From positions 73,989-137,988 of the forward strand of contig DAINAT010000001.1 of assembly GCA_036733305.1 (NCBI GenBank): DNA of 64,000 bases, written 5' to 3'. A program made the translations under genes and the position numbers. Positions 54,572 through 63,698 of this stretch are shown here, in pieces. The notes beneath the pieces are model-generated. The model made no database searches. It was not told the DNA's origin and worked only from the letters and a program-made list of their open reading frames with translations. The stretch comes from UBA7672 sp036733305 (GTDB lineage Bacteria; Pseudomonadota; Alphaproteobacteria; Caulobacterales; Hyphomonadaceae). Numbering within the stretch: position 1 is the stretch's first letter; each line of letters begins with the position of its first letter.

Positions 54572-55621
54572 CTACTCGCCATCAGGAATGTCGACACCCG
54601 CAAAGATCGGCTTCTCCAGCGGATGCGGCCGCCCCTCGCGTTCCAGCTTGCGCGCACCGGCCAGAATGCCGGGCAGGGCGTAATTCCCCTCATGGCAGGC
54701 ATACTCATACAGCGGCTCAGCCGAGTGGTTCAGCGACATCTCCCCGCCCCACGCTTCCTTGTAGAGCTTCGGATCTTCCACCTTGAACTCATAATACAGC
54801 TGCCCATCCGACCAGCGCGAATACCGCTCCGTCACCTTCCCGCCGGGGCCAATGAATGAGCGCTGCTTCGGATGCGAGTTCACCGTCTCTACCACCAGCG
54901 TATCGCCCTCATACCAGCCCACCGCATCACCGCCCCATTTCGGAATCGCCGCCGGCCCATGCTTCGCCTCAGCGGCAGACGCCACAATCGGGATCACCCG
55001 CACATCGTGGATCATCTCCGTCAGGATCATCACAGACGATGGCGACTGCACGATCTGATACGTGTTGTTGTACATCCCGTTGTTCATCACCGGCCCAGCC
55101 CCGCCCGTGAAGCTCATCAGGCAACGTTCCGGCAACGGCCGGATTTCGTAATCGTCAAAGTGCGTCGCCCGCGTGTTCGCCGCGATGCCTGCATCCGTGT
55201 AGGGAATCTTCCCATCCGCCGGATAGGTGATCCACGACGAGCGATACTCCCCCTTCACCCGCGCATAGCTCGCGCCCGGGTCCATCCAGAACGTGTTGTA
55301 CCCACGCGACGGGTTCTTGTCCGCCAGCAGCTTGTCGGAACTCTCCTTGTCCACCTTGGATGCGCCAGCTTCTTCCGCCCGCGCCGCAGTGTACGTGTTG
55401 CGCTTGGTCAGTTGCTCGGCGTCATGATCGCTCAGCACCAGCTTGGTCGTCAGCGCCGTCCGCTGCATCGTCGTGAACGACGTATTGCTCCAGAACCCCT
55501 GCAGGTCCGGCACGCCCCAGCTCGTCCTGGGCTTGACGTAAGCCGCGCCTTCCTTCGGCGCTTCCTGTGCCAATGCCGGCGTAGCCGCCGCAATCAACCC
55601 TGCAAGCAACAGCAGTCTCAT
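54572..55621 (-). CDS. uncharacterised secreted protein, paralogue of the one at 23396
   Basis: 349 residues. Signal peptide MRLLLLAGLIAAATPALAQ; GGGAGGG four bases before ATG. Same family as the gene at 23396: RGYNTFWMDPG, ERCLMSFTGGAGPVMNNGMYNNTYQIVQS, AVGWYEGDTLVVETVN, YEFKVEDPKLY and YEYACHEGNYALPGILAGAR. I do not recognise a named family or catalytic type. As with the paralogue, a TonB receptor gene lies next on the same strand (51288). The repeated pairing suggests both proteins act on ligands brought in by those receptors. Confidence 0.8.
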   Translation of the reverse strand: MRLLLLAGLIAAATPALAQEAPKEGAAYVKPRTSWGVPDLQGFWSNTSFTTMQRTALTTKLVLSDHDAEQLTKRNTYTAARAEEAGASKVDKESSDKLLADKNPSRGYNTFWMDPGASYARVKGEYRSSWITYPADGKIPYTDAGIAANTRATHFDDYEIRPLPERCLMSFTGGAGPVMNNGMYNNTYQIVQSPSSVMILTEMIHDVRVIPIVASAAEAKHGPAAIPKWGGDAVGWYEGDTLVVETVNSHPKQRSFIGPGGKVTERYSRWSDGQLYYEFKVEDPKLYKEAWGGEMSLNHSAEPLYEYACHEGNYALPGILAGARKLEREGRPHPLEKPIFAGVDIPDGE

Positions 55622-55754
55622 CGATCCCTCCCTGCGGCCGCATCAGCAGCTCGCGCAGCGCCTGATGCGCCGTGTCGGAGATCATCCTACTGCCGGCTTG
55701 CCCCCTAGGAAGGTCGAGGGGAGCAGTCACTCCGCTTTGTGAAATCCACCCACG

Positions 55755-55780
55755 CCCCGCTCACGCAAAGCGGAGCGGGG
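55755..55780. repeat. short GC-rich hairpin
   Basis: CCCCGCTC (55755-55762) pairs with GAGCGGGG (55773-55780) around ACGCAAAGCG. It lies downstream of the efflux operon on the minus strand without a T-run. Possibly part of the same palindrome-rich filler as the repeat at 55827. Confidence 0.4.
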
Positions 55781-55826
55781 TGAAGACTTTGGGGGACAAT
55801 GATTTTCAAGTCCGGCGGCGCACCTT

Positions 55827-55860
55827 GTTCCGCTCATCCCGACGTAAGTCGGGACGAGCG
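55827..55860. repeat. dispersed palindromic repeat, copy 1
   Basis: CCGCTCATCCCGAC (55830-55843) pairs with GTCGGGACGAGCGG near 55848-55861 except for one mismatch. The stretch 55827-55855 recurs at 63699-63727 with 27 of 29 bases the same. It lies just past the stop of the outer-membrane channel gene. REP-like intergenic element; may stabilise or end the transcript. Confidence 0.6.
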
Positions 55861-55880
55861 GAGATAGAGCTGTACCTATC

Positions 55881-57326
55881 TCAACGTTCCGCGCTCGTCG
55901 CCCCACGCCAATCCGAAGCCGTCGCCACAAACAGCGCCGCCATATCCGCCCGCAGCAACGCCTCAGCCTCGATCGAAGCCAGCTGCGTCCGCTGAGACTG
56001 CCGCTGCGCATCAATCACCTGGATCAACGACCCCGCGCCATTCTCGTACCCGAGCGACGCCAGCCGCGCGCTTTCCGCAGCCACATCCCGCGCCCGCGTC
56101 TGCGCCGTCAGCAGCTCGCCATCGGTCGAAAGCGCCGCCAACAGATCAGACACCTGCACGAACGCCGTCAGCACAGTCTGCCGGTAAGCCGCATCCGCTT
56201 CCTTCGCCGCAGCCTCCGCGGCTTGTCTCCGCGCCTTCAGCGACCCACCATTGAACAACGGCGCCGTGAACGACGGCCCGACAGACCAGCCCGACGAGTC
56301 ATACTTGAACAGATCCTCCGGATGCAGCGCCGTCAGAACGAACGACGCATCCAGCGACAGGTTCGGATACCGCGCAGCTTCCGCCACGCCGATCGCTGCC
56401 GTCGCCGCATGAAGGTCCGCCTCAGCCGCCAGAATATCCGGCCGCTTGCGCACCAGCTCTGAAGGCAGGTTCACCGGAATAGCCGCCGGCAAGCTCAGCT
56501 CGCTGAGATCAACATCCGGCGCGCTCCAGTTCGACGGCGCCTGACCCACCAGCAACGCCAGCGCATGCCGCGTCGTCGCAATGCGACGTTGCAGGGCAGG
56601 CCGCCGCGCCTGATCTTCCGCCAGCTGCGCCTCAGCCGGGTTCACCGCCGATGCCGGCACGCCACCTGCCTGTATGCCGCGCTGGATCATGCCGATCGTC
56701 TCATTGTCGACCTTGATGATGCCATCCAGCGCAACCAGCTGCGCCCGCAAACTCGCCAACTCAATGGCGCGAGACACTACAGCGCCCGTCAGGTTGAGAT
56801 AAGCCGCATCTGCCCGCTGCCGCTGGGCTTCGGTGCGCGCCGCCGCCGTCTCGTCCTTGCGGCGTTCACCGCCCCACAGATCGAGATCGTATTTCAGCCC
56901 GGTGCCCACCGAAAACACATTGATCGTCGGGCTCGGGAAACCATCGATCCCGAACGACGCCGTGTTGATCCGCTCACGCTGCGCATCGCCGCTGGCATTC
57001 ACTTGCAGCCCGTTCTCGCCGCGCTGCGCCCGCTCCAGCTCGCGCACGCGAACCAGCGCAGCATCGGCCTGCTGCAATGTCGGATTGCCCTTCAGCGCCT
57101 GATCGACCAGCGCATTCAGCTCGGCCGAATTGAACGCCGTCCACCACTGCGTCGCGCCCGCGCTGCTTGATCCAAGCGAGGCAACCGATGCGCCCGCCGG
57201 ATCACCCGCCATCGCATAGTTCGCCACATCGGCAGCCGCCATCGGCTGCTGGAAGCTCGGCCCAACCGTGGTGCAGGCCGTGACGGCCAGAAGGCTTAGC
57301 CCTGCAAGAAGAGTTTGCTTAAGCAT
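55881..57326 (-). CDS. NodT-type RND/MFS outer-membrane channel lipoprotein
   Basis: 481 residues from ATG 57326, which gives MLKQTLLAGLSLLAVTACTTVGP, a lipoprotein signal with lipobox AVTAC; the open frame reaches 57377 inside the EmrB gene. Two outer-membrane efflux repeats: WWTAFNSAELNALVDQALKGNPTLQQADAALVRVRE and the second with LLVGQAPSNWSAPDVDLSEL, RPDILAAEADLHAATAAIGVAEAARYPNLSLDASF. TolC-like trimer that spans the periplasm. Its start overlaps the EmrB stop by eight bases, so it completes an EmrAB tripartite pump. It might also serve the CzcAB system, which lacks a channel. Confidence 0.9.
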   Translation of the reverse strand: MLKQTLLAGLSLLAVTACTTVGPSFQQPMAAADVANYAMAGDPAGASVASLGSSSAGATQWWTAFNSAELNALVDQALKGNPTLQQADAALVRVRELERAQRGENGLQVNASGDAQRERINTASFGIDGFPSPTINVFSVGTGLKYDLDLWGGERRKDETAAARTEAQRQRADAAYLNLTGAVVSRAIELASLRAQLVALDGIIKVDNETIGMIQRGIQAGGVPASAVNPAEAQLAEDQARRPALQRRIATTRHALALLVGQAPSNWSAPDVDLSELSLPAAIPVNLPSELVRKRPDILAAEADLHAATAAIGVAEAARYPNLSLDASFVLTALHPEDLFKYDSSGWSVGPSFTAPLFNGGSLKARRQAAEAAAKEADAAYRQTVLTAFVQVSDLLAALSTDGELLTAQTRARDVAAESARLASLGYENGAGSLIQVIDAQRQSQRTQLASIEAEALLRADMAALFVATASDWRGATSAER

Positions 57327-58866
57327 TGGAAGCTCGTTTCGTACGCAACAGGAAGAGAAGGGGGATGATCGCAACACTCATCAGGAACAGCATGTGGAAG
57401 CTGTCGATATAGGCGATCAGCGCGGATTGCCGGTGGATCATGCCGCTCATCATGGCCTGACCCGCAGCCGTGCTCAGATCAACGCCCGGCATGTCAGCGG
57501 CAAGGTTCAGATTGTCCGGCGTCACATGCTCGGCCATCGTCGCGGCGGCGACTTTCGAGTTGTAGATCTGCAGAACGCCAACGATCGAAATGCCAAGGCT
57601 CGACCCGATATTACGGATCAGCGTGAAGAACGAAGCCGCCTCGGTGCGCAGCGCTGGTTTGATCGTCGTGAACGCGATCCCCATCAGCGGCACGAAGACA
57701 AGCCCAAGGCCCAGCCCCTGGAACAGGCCGGATACGATGATCGGCGTCTGGTCCATGTCGAGCGAGAACTGCGACATTTGCCAATAGGAAAACCCGGTCA
57801 GGCTGATCCCGATCAGGATCAGCATCCGGTTGTCGATCTTGCCCGACAAGCGCCCGACAAGGAACATCGATACGAACGTGCCCACGCCACGCGAAGCCTG
57901 TGTCAGTCCCGCCGTCAGCACCGGATAGCCCAGCAGCCCCTGCATCAGTGTCGGCAGCAACGCCATGCCCGCAAACATCAACACGCCGATCAGCAGGATC
58001 ATGCCTGATCCAAGCAGGTAGTTTCGGTCCGTCAGGATCGAAGGATGGATGATCGGGCGCTCGCTCGTGAAGATGTGGACGAAGAACATCCAGAAGCCCA
58101 CGACACACAGGGCGAGGTAGATCCAGATCTCTGTGGACGAGAACCACTCCGCGCTCGGACCCCGATCCAGCACCAGCTGCAGGCCGACAAGGCCAACCAC
58201 CAGAACGATGAAACCAAACCCATCGAACTTGTGTTTGCCCCGCGTCGCGCGCTTGGGCAGCGTTGCCGCCATGATCAGGAAGCCGACGATCGCGATCGGA
58301 ATGTTGATGAAGAACACCCAGCGCCAGTTCAGCTGATCGGTCAGCCAGCCGCCAAGGATCGGCCCGATGATCGGCCCGAGAACAGCGCCCATGCCCCACA
58401 GCGACATGGCCCGCGCATGGTCTTTCGGCGGGTTGATGTCGAGCAGGATCGCCTGCGACAGCGGAATGAACACAGCCGCCGTCGCGCCCTGCAGAACGCG
58501 GTAGAACACCAGCTCGACAATACCGGTCGCAATGCCACACAGCACGGATGCGAGCGTGAAGCCCACCAGCGCAAACAGCAGGAGATTTCGCCGCCCGACC
58601 GTCCGCTCAAGCCAGCCAATCGCCGGCGTCACAATCGTCGACGCCAGGATGAACGACGTCAGCACCCACAGGATCTCGTCGTCCGACGCCGACACCGATC
58701 CGCGAATCTGCGGCAGCACCGTGTTGGCGATCGTGCCGTCGATCGACGTCATCAGCGTGGTCAGCACGACGCCCAGCGTGATCAGCGCACGGCGACCCGG
58801 CTCGGGATATTCGCCATAGGCCGTTCCGGCTGACGCCGTCGGCGTAACTGGAATGCCGTCTTCCAT
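57319..58866 (-). CDS. emrB: DHA2-family MFS drug exporter (EmrB type)
   Basis: 515 residues with about 14 membrane helices, as in the DHA2 group. Motif A-like WLERTVGRRNLLLF, and LDINPPKDHARAMSLWGMGAVLGPIIGPILGGWLTDQLNWRWVFFINIP (motif C region). It moves hydrophobic compounds from the inner membrane to the periplasmic duct, driven by protons. The adaptor gene ends three bases upstream and the channel gene overlaps its end, giving an emrA-emrB-channel operon. Divergent LysR at 60064 probably regulates it. Confidence 0.92.
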   Translation of the reverse strand: MEDGIPVTPTASAGTAYGEYPEPGRRALITLGVVLTTLMTSIDGTIANTVLPQIRGSVSASDDEILWVLTSFILASTIVTPAIGWLERTVGRRNLLLFALVGFTLASVLCGIATGIVELVFYRVLQGATAAVFIPLSQAILLDINPPKDHARAMSLWGMGAVLGPIIGPILGGWLTDQLNWRWVFFINIPIAIVGFLIMAATLPKRATRGKHKFDGFGFIVLVVGLVGLQLVLDRGPSAEWFSSTEIWIYLALCVVGFWMFFVHIFTSERPIIHPSILTDRNYLLGSGMILLIGVLMFAGMALLPTLMQGLLGYPVLTAGLTQASRGVGTFVSMFLVGRLSGKIDNRMLILIGISLTGFSYWQMSQFSLDMDQTPIIVSGLFQGLGLGLVFVPLMGIAFTTIKPALRTEAASFFTLIRNIGSSLGISIVGVLQIYNSKVAAATMAEHVTPDNLNLAADMPGVDLSTAAGQAMMSGMIHRQSALIAYIDSFHMLFLMSVAIIPLLFLLRTKRASNA

Positions 58867-58869
58867 GGT

Positions 58870-59961
58870 CTAACTCTTCTTGCGCGTATCCACGGTCGCC
58901 GTCGCAGACAGGCCAACGGCCAGCTGCACGTCCGGCGGCGGGTTATCGAGTTCGATCCGCACGTTCAGGCGCTGCACAACACGCACCCAGTTGCCCGAAG
59001 CATTCTCCGCCGGCAGCACCGCAAAGCTCGACCCCGTGCCCGGCGAGAAGCTCACCACATGGCCGGTAAGGTGAGCATTCGGGAACGCATCGACATGCAC
59101 CGTCACCGGCTGCCCCGGACGCAGATCCGCCAGCTGGTTCTCCTTGAACGCCGCATCCACCCACGGCTTGCCCGAGATGATCCAGAACATCGTCTGCGAC
59201 GGCTGCACGTAAGATCCCGGCTGCAACTGGCTCACGCGCGTCACCACGCCATCCGCCGGCGCCTTGATCGATGTATCCGACAGATCGCTGTTCGCCTGAT
59301 CCAGCGAAGCCTGCGCCTGCATCACCAGCGGGTGCTTGGCTGTCTCGATATTCGGAGAGCCGCCAAGGTTCGCCAGCGTATTCGCCAGCCCCTCATTCGC
59401 CGCCGACTGATTGCGCTGCGCCAGATCCGAAGCGTTGCGCGCCTTGTCGAGATCCTGCTGCGAGATCAGCCCCGCCTTGAACAGATTGTCCTGCCGCTCC
59501 AGCTCGCTCTTGGCGAATGCGGTTTCCGTCCCCGCCGTCCGCACATCCGCCGCCGACTTGCGATACGACGCCCGCAACGCATCCACCTGCAGCCGCGCCG
59601 CCGCCAGCTTGGCCTCGGCCTGCGCAACATTGATGGCAAAATCACCGCCATCCAGCCGCACCAGTTCATCGCCCTTCTTCACGGTCTGGTTCTCGGTAAC
59701 CAACACCTCGGTCACCCGCGCCCGCACGCTGGACACGATCGGCGCCCGCGCCGCAGAAATCTGCGCATTGTCCGTCGAGACATACCCCGCCGACATCATC
59801 ACCCAGATGCCCGCAATGATCGCGATCACCACCGGCGGCCCGATCATCAGCGCCAGCCGGCGCGTCTTCGGAGAAACACCCGCCTTCTTAGCGGGTGCTG
59901 CCGCAGCCGCCGCTACGCCATTGCGCTCGCCATCGCGATCGAATGAGCCGTCCATCACCAT
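58870..59961 (-). CDS. emrA: HlyD-family adaptor (EmrA type)
   Basis: 363 residues. Cytoplasmic N-terminus, one membrane helix (LALMIGPPVVIAIIAGIWVMM), then SAGYVSTDNAQISAARAPIVSSVRARVTEVLVTENQTVKKGDELVRLDGG (the EmrA signature for the biotinyl-like domain), a long helical hairpin at about residues 110-210, and a beta-barrel with VTRVSQLQPGSYVQPSQTMFWI and PGQPVTVHVDAFP. It couples the EmrB exporter to the outer-membrane channel. First gene of the operon, 102 bases from the divergent LysR gene. Confidence 0.92.
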   Translation of the reverse strand: MVMDGSFDRDGERNGVAAAAAAPAKKAGVSPKTRRLALMIGPPVVIAIIAGIWVMMSAGYVSTDNAQISAARAPIVSSVRARVTEVLVTENQTVKKGDELVRLDGGDFAINVAQAEAKLAAARLQVDALRASYRKSAADVRTAGTETAFAKSELERQDNLFKAGLISQQDLDKARNASDLAQRNQSAANEGLANTLANLGGSPNIETAKHPLVMQAQASLDQANSDLSDTSIKAPADGVVTRVSQLQPGSYVQPSQTMFWIISGKPWVDAAFKENQLADLRPGQPVTVHVDAFPNAHLTGHVVSFSPGTGSSFAVLPAENASGNWVRVVQRLNVRIELDNPPPDVQLAVGLSATATVDTRKKS

Positions 59962-60020
59962 GCCTCGTTATGAATTCGGTTCGGCGGCCAGGCCGCGCGT
60001 TCCATCTTCCACGAGATAGG

Positions 60021-60048
60021 TTGACATGCCGTTTGAACCAAATGATAT
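60021..60048 (+). promoter_or_regulatory. sigma70-like promoter of the lysR gene
   Basis: TTGACA (60021-60026), a 16-base spacer, then TGATAT (60043-60048), pointing at the LysR gene. Transcription would begin around 60055, only some eight to ten bases before ATG 60064, where no ribosome site is visible; the message may be leaderless or nearly so. Confidence 0.5.
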
Positions 60049-60063
60049 CTGTGCACCTGCAGC

Positions 60064-61026
60064 ATGAATCCAATTCAGTTCAAAAATCTCGACCTAAACC
60101 TGTTCCGCGTGCTCCTCGCGCTGCTGGATAACGGCTCTGTTTCTCGCGCCGCGGAAGAATTGGCCCTTACGCCCTCCGCCGTCAGCCATGCCCTCGGCCG
60201 CCTCCGCACCGCCCTCGGCGACCCCCTGTTCGAACGCCGCGGAGGAGGCCTCGCCCCCACCGCCTACGCCATTGACGTCGGCCGCCGCGTCCGCGGCTCG
60301 ATGGACACCCTCCGCGACGCCCTCAACCGCGATGAGTTCGACCCCGCCACGGCCGAGCGCGAGTTCGTCATTGCCTGTGGCTCTTATCCCGTCGTCGTCC
60401 TGCTGCCCCGCGTGATCGAGCACCTCGCGCGCATTGCCCCCGGCGTCCGCCTCCGCCTGCGCCGCATCGAGGACCAGTCGCCCGACGATGTCGAACACGG
60501 CCGACTGGACATGACCTTCGGCATTCCCGTCAACGCCACCGGCCGGCTCGAATTCCGCCGCCTGCTCAGCGACCGCATGGTCTGGATCGCCCGCCGCGGC
60601 CATCCCGACATCCACGCGCCGCTCACCCTGGCGATGCTCGCCGACGCGCGGCACATCCTCATCGAGAAGTTCAACCGCGTCGCCAGCCCTGAATACCCCG
60701 AGCTTCGCCGCTTCTTCGACGAAGGCCGCGAACTCGGCGACGCCAGCCGCGCAGTCGGCCTCGGCCACAACCGCCGCAAGATCGCCGGCGCCAGCACCAT
60801 CGTCACCGACACCATGCACGCCATCGCCATGGCCGCGCAGTCGGACCACGTCACGCTCACGCTCCGCAAACTCGCGGAGGGATTCCTGACGGATCAGATA
60901 CAGATCCTCGATCCGCCGCACGCGACGCCCCCCATCGATATCGGCGTCATCTTCCACCCCGATCGCGAACGCGACCCCGGCTTCCGCTGGTTCCTCTCGG
61001 TCCTCGCCGACATCACGGCCAGCTGA
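60064..61026 (+). CDS. LysR family transcriptional regulator (NodD/LeuO-like)
   Basis: 320 residues. LDLNLFRVLLALLDNGSVSRAAEELALTPSAVSHALGRLRTALGDPLFERRGGG is the helix-turn-helix plus linker of the NodD/NahR subgroup; the effector domain runs to SVLADITAS. Divergent from emrAB-channel, so it most likely activates that pump in response to an exported compound. The ATG has no ribosome site and lies close to a good promoter, which suggests leaderless translation. Confidence 0.9.
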   Translation: MNPIQFKNLDLNLFRVLLALLDNGSVSRAAEELALTPSAVSHALGRLRTALGDPLFERRGGGLAPTAYAIDVGRRVRGSMDTLRDALNRDEFDPATAEREFVIACGSYPVVVLLPRVIEHLARIAPGVRLRLRRIEDQSPDDVEHGRLDMTFGIPVNATGRLEFRRLLSDRMVWIARRGHPDIHAPLTLAMLADARHILIEKFNRVASPEYPELRRFFDEGRELGDASRAVGLGHNRRKIAGASTIVTDTMHAIAMAAQSDHVTLTLRKLAEGFLTDQIQILDPPHATPPIDIGVIFHPDRERDPGFRWFLSVLADITAS

Positions 61027-61109
61027 GAACCACTCTCAACCCGCGTGAATATCGACGGCATCGCGGAAACCGCGCTAAGCCTTCAGCACGAAGCTGGAGA
61101 GCTGATCCC

Positions 61110-62792
61110 ATGACGCCAGACGAACCTCATGATGCAGTCGTTGTCGGCTCCGGCGCCGGCGGCGCCATGGCCGCCTGGGTGCTGACGAAAGCCGGCGCCT
61201 CCGTGCTCATGCTGGAAGCGGGCAGGGACTATCATCCTGATGAAGCAGCGATGCTGAATATGGCGATGGACGCGCCCCTCCGCGGCGTCGGCACGCCCGA
61301 TAAGGAGTTCGGCTTCTACGACGCCACCGTCGATGGCGGCTGGCAGATGCCCGGCGAGCCCTACACGATGAGCGAAGGCTCGGAGTTCATGTGGTGGCGC
61401 TCGCGCATGCTCGGCGGCCGCACCAATCACTGGGCGCGCAACTCCTTCCGCATGGGCGAGTACGACTTCAAGCCGCAAACCCGCGACGGCCTCGGCGTCG
61501 ACTGGCCCATCGAATACAAAGACCTCGCGCCCTTCTACGACCGCGTCGAAAAGATGATCGGCGTCTACGGCACCAACACCGGCCTCGAAAACCATCCCAG
61601 CTCCGGCCCCGGCGTGCTGCAACCGCCGCCGAAATTCCGCGTCTGGGAAACCTTCCTCAAGGCCGGCGGCGACGCCATCAACATCCCCGTCGTCCCCGCA
61701 CGCCGCGCCATCCTCACGAAAAAGATCGACGAGCGCTCGCCCTGCTACTGGGCCTCAGGCTGCGGCCGTGGCTGCGGCATCGGCGCCGCCTTCCAGACCA
61801 CCACCTCGTTGATCCCCTGGGCCAAAGCCACCGGCAAGCTCACGCTCGCAACCGGCGCGATGGTCTACGAAGTCGTCCTCGACGCTTCGGGCAAAGCCAC
61901 CGGCGTCCGCTACATCGACAAGGCCACCGGTGCCCACAAGGAAGCCAAGGGCCGCGTCGTCATCATCGCTGCTTCAACCGGCGAGACCGCCCGCATCCTC
62001 CTCAACTCGAAGCCCAATGGCCGCGCCGAAGGCGTCTCCAACTCGAGCGGGCAGGTCGGCCGCAACCTGATGGATACGGTCGGCTCCAGCGTGAACGCCT
62101 ACTTCCCCAATCTCGAAGGCCGCCCGCGTTACAATGAAGACGGCGCCATGGGCCTCCACGCCTACATCCCCTTCTGGGACTACAAGGGCGTGAAAGACGG
62201 TACAGCCGGCACGCCACGCGGCTACCACGTCGAAATCGGCGGCTCCTTCGGCGACCCCGGCATGGGCGTCGGCTCCGGCCTCGACGGCTACGGCGCCTCG
62301 CTGCGCTCAGACGTAAAGCGCCGCTACGGCTCGCGCATCAACTTCACCCAACGCGGCGAGATGATCCCGAACGCCAAGTCTTTCTGCGAGATCGACACCA
62401 ACACGAAAGACAAGTTCGGCATCCCTGTGCTGAAATTCTCCTTCGCCTGGTCCGAGCACGAGCTGAACCAGGTCACGCACTTCCAGAAGAACATGAAGGC
62501 CCTGATCGACAAGCTCGGCGGCACGCTCGCCGCAGAGCCCGCCGAACCCACCAAAGCCATCTCGAAAGGCGGCGAGATCATCCACGAAGTCGGCACCGCC
62601 CGCATGGGCAAGGATGCGAAGGACAGCGTCGTCAACCAGTACGGCAAGTCATGGGACGTCGATAATCTGTACCTCACAGACGGTTCGGTCTTCGTCTCGA
62701 AGGCCCACAAGAACCCCACGCTCTCGATCATGGCCCTCGCCATGCGCTCATCCGAATCCATCGCCGCGCGCCTGCGCAAGGGCGAGCTGTAG
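61110..62792 (+). CDS. GMC family oxidoreductase, membrane dehydrogenase large subunit
   Basis: 560 residues. FAD-binding VVGSGAGGAMAAWVLTKAGASVLMLEAG near the N-terminus, RSRMLGGRTNHWARNSFRM, a cysteine-containing CYWASGCGRGCGIGAAFQTTTSL, and the C-terminal catalytic region HEVGTARMG and NLYLTDGSVFVSKAHKNPTLSIMALAMRSSE with His and Asn of the active site. Such enzymes oxidise sugars, gluconate or other alcohols and pass electrons to a cytochrome c. The small subunit follows after 11 bases; a cytochrome gene is not in the window and may lie beyond the right edge. No signal peptide: exported with the small subunit, as known in this family. Confidence 0.9.
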   Translation: MTPDEPHDAVVVGSGAGGAMAAWVLTKAGASVLMLEAGRDYHPDEAAMLNMAMDAPLRGVGTPDKEFGFYDATVDGGWQMPGEPYTMSEGSEFMWWRSRMLGGRTNHWARNSFRMGEYDFKPQTRDGLGVDWPIEYKDLAPFYDRVEKMIGVYGTNTGLENHPSSGPGVLQPPPKFRVWETFLKAGGDAINIPVVPARRAILTKKIDERSPCYWASGCGRGCGIGAAFQTTTSLIPWAKATGKLTLATGAMVYEVVLDASGKATGVRYIDKATGAHKEAKGRVVIIAASTGETARILLNSKPNGRAEGVSNSSGQVGRNLMDTVGSSVNAYFPNLEGRPRYNEDGAMGLHAYIPFWDYKGVKDGTAGTPRGYHVEIGGSFGDPGMGVGSGLDGYGASLRSDVKRRYGSRINFTQRGEMIPNAKSFCEIDTNTKDKFGIPVLKFSFAWSEHELNQVTHFQKNMKALIDKLGGTLAAEPAEPTKAISKGGEIIHEVGTARMGKDAKDSVVNQYGKSWDVDNLYLTDGSVFVSKAHKNPTLSIMALAMRSSESIAARLRKGEL

Positions 62793-62803
62793 GAGGAATG
62801 ACA

Positions 62804-63496
62804 ATGTCAGACGCAAAGTCTCCTATCGTGATGATCGATCGCCGCGTGACCCTGAAATGGCTCGCTGGCGCCATGGCCGTCGGCCAGCTCGCCGCCTGCG
62901 GTGATCAGGCCAAGGGCCTCACCTGGCCCGAAGTCGCCGCCATCAAGGCGCAGGGCATCGGCGTCGATCCCGATCTGATCAACCCGGTCGTTCCGTGGCC
63001 GCTCACCATGACGCAGGTTGAACTCGCAGCCGCCGCAAAACTCGCAGACCTCATCCTGCCCGCAGAGGGCGACGCTCCCGCGCCGTCAAAAGTTGGCGTC
63101 CCCGCCTTCATCAACGAATGGGTCAGCGCGCCTTACCCGGATCAACACGAAGATCGCAAGCTGATCATCCCGGGCCTCGCCTGGCTCGACAGCGAGAGCA
63201 AGACCCGCAACGGCGTCGTCTTCGCCAACGCAGATGTCGGCGCGCAGAAACTCATCCTCGACGACATCGCCTTCAAGGACAAAGTGAAGCCCGGCCTCGA
63301 ACTCCCCGCGCAATTCTTCAACCGCATGCGCGTGCTCACCCTCGGCGCCTACTTCACCACAAGAGAAGGCTGGGCCGACATCGGCTACATCGGCAACCAA
63401 CCCGGCACGGGCGACTACGCCGGCCCGACTCCAGAGGCAGCCGCCCACATCAAGGGTGTCATCGAAGCCATGGGCCTGACCTACACGCCGGCCTGA
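62804..63496 (+). CDS. gluconate 2-dehydrogenase subunit 3 family protein
   Basis: 230 residues from ATG 62804; AGGAGG (62791-62796) is seven bases before it and too close to the other ATG at 62798. Tat-like signal DRRVTLKWLAGAMAVGQLAAC with a twin arginine and a lipobox-like LAAC. The body has LAAAAKLADLILPAEGDAPAPSKVGVPAFINEWVS and ends GAYFTTREGWADIGYIGNQPGTGDYAGP, the family signature. It carries the folded GMC subunit through Tat and stabilises it at the periplasmic side of the membrane. Directly follows the large subunit gene. Confidence 0.9.
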   Translation: MSDAKSPIVMIDRRVTLKWLAGAMAVGQLAACGDQAKGLTWPEVAAIKAQGIGVDPDLINPVVPWPLTMTQVELAAAAKLADLILPAEGDAPAPSKVGVPAFINEWVSAPYPDQHEDRKLIIPGLAWLDSESKTRNGVVFANADVGAQKLILDDIAFKDKVKPGLELPAQFFNRMRVLTLGAYFTTREGWADIGYIGNQPGTGDYAGPTPEAAAHIKGVIEAMGLTYTPA

Positions 63497-63544
63497 GCAA
63501 CAAGCGCGATAGCGCGCCGCTCACCGTTATATCTCCGTCCAACC

Positions 63545-63668
63545 CGACCCCCACCTGTCCTCCCCCTTTTAGGGGGGAGGAACCGCGTTGCATGAACTTA
63601 CCTCTCAACGGAGGGCGGCAATGCTGCAGGGTCCCTCCCCCTAAAAGGGGGAGGACAGGCGGGGGTCG
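63545..63668. repeat. large inverted repeat of two palindromic units
   Basis: 63545-63571 and 63642-63668 are inverted copies over 27 bases with one mismatch, and continue a few bases further with one indel. Each arm is itself a hairpin of CCTCCCCC/GGGGGAGG type around TTTTA. This is the layout of paired REP units (BIME-like). Intergenic, after the GMC operon. Confidence 0.7.
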
Positions 63669-63698
63669 ACCAACACCAACCACCCATGCACATTCATT

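Noticed and set aside
55672..55995. Plus-strand frame containing LFRSSRRKSG
   Set aside because: The peptide is only the translation of the dispersed palindrome, also read at 63700; not a gene.
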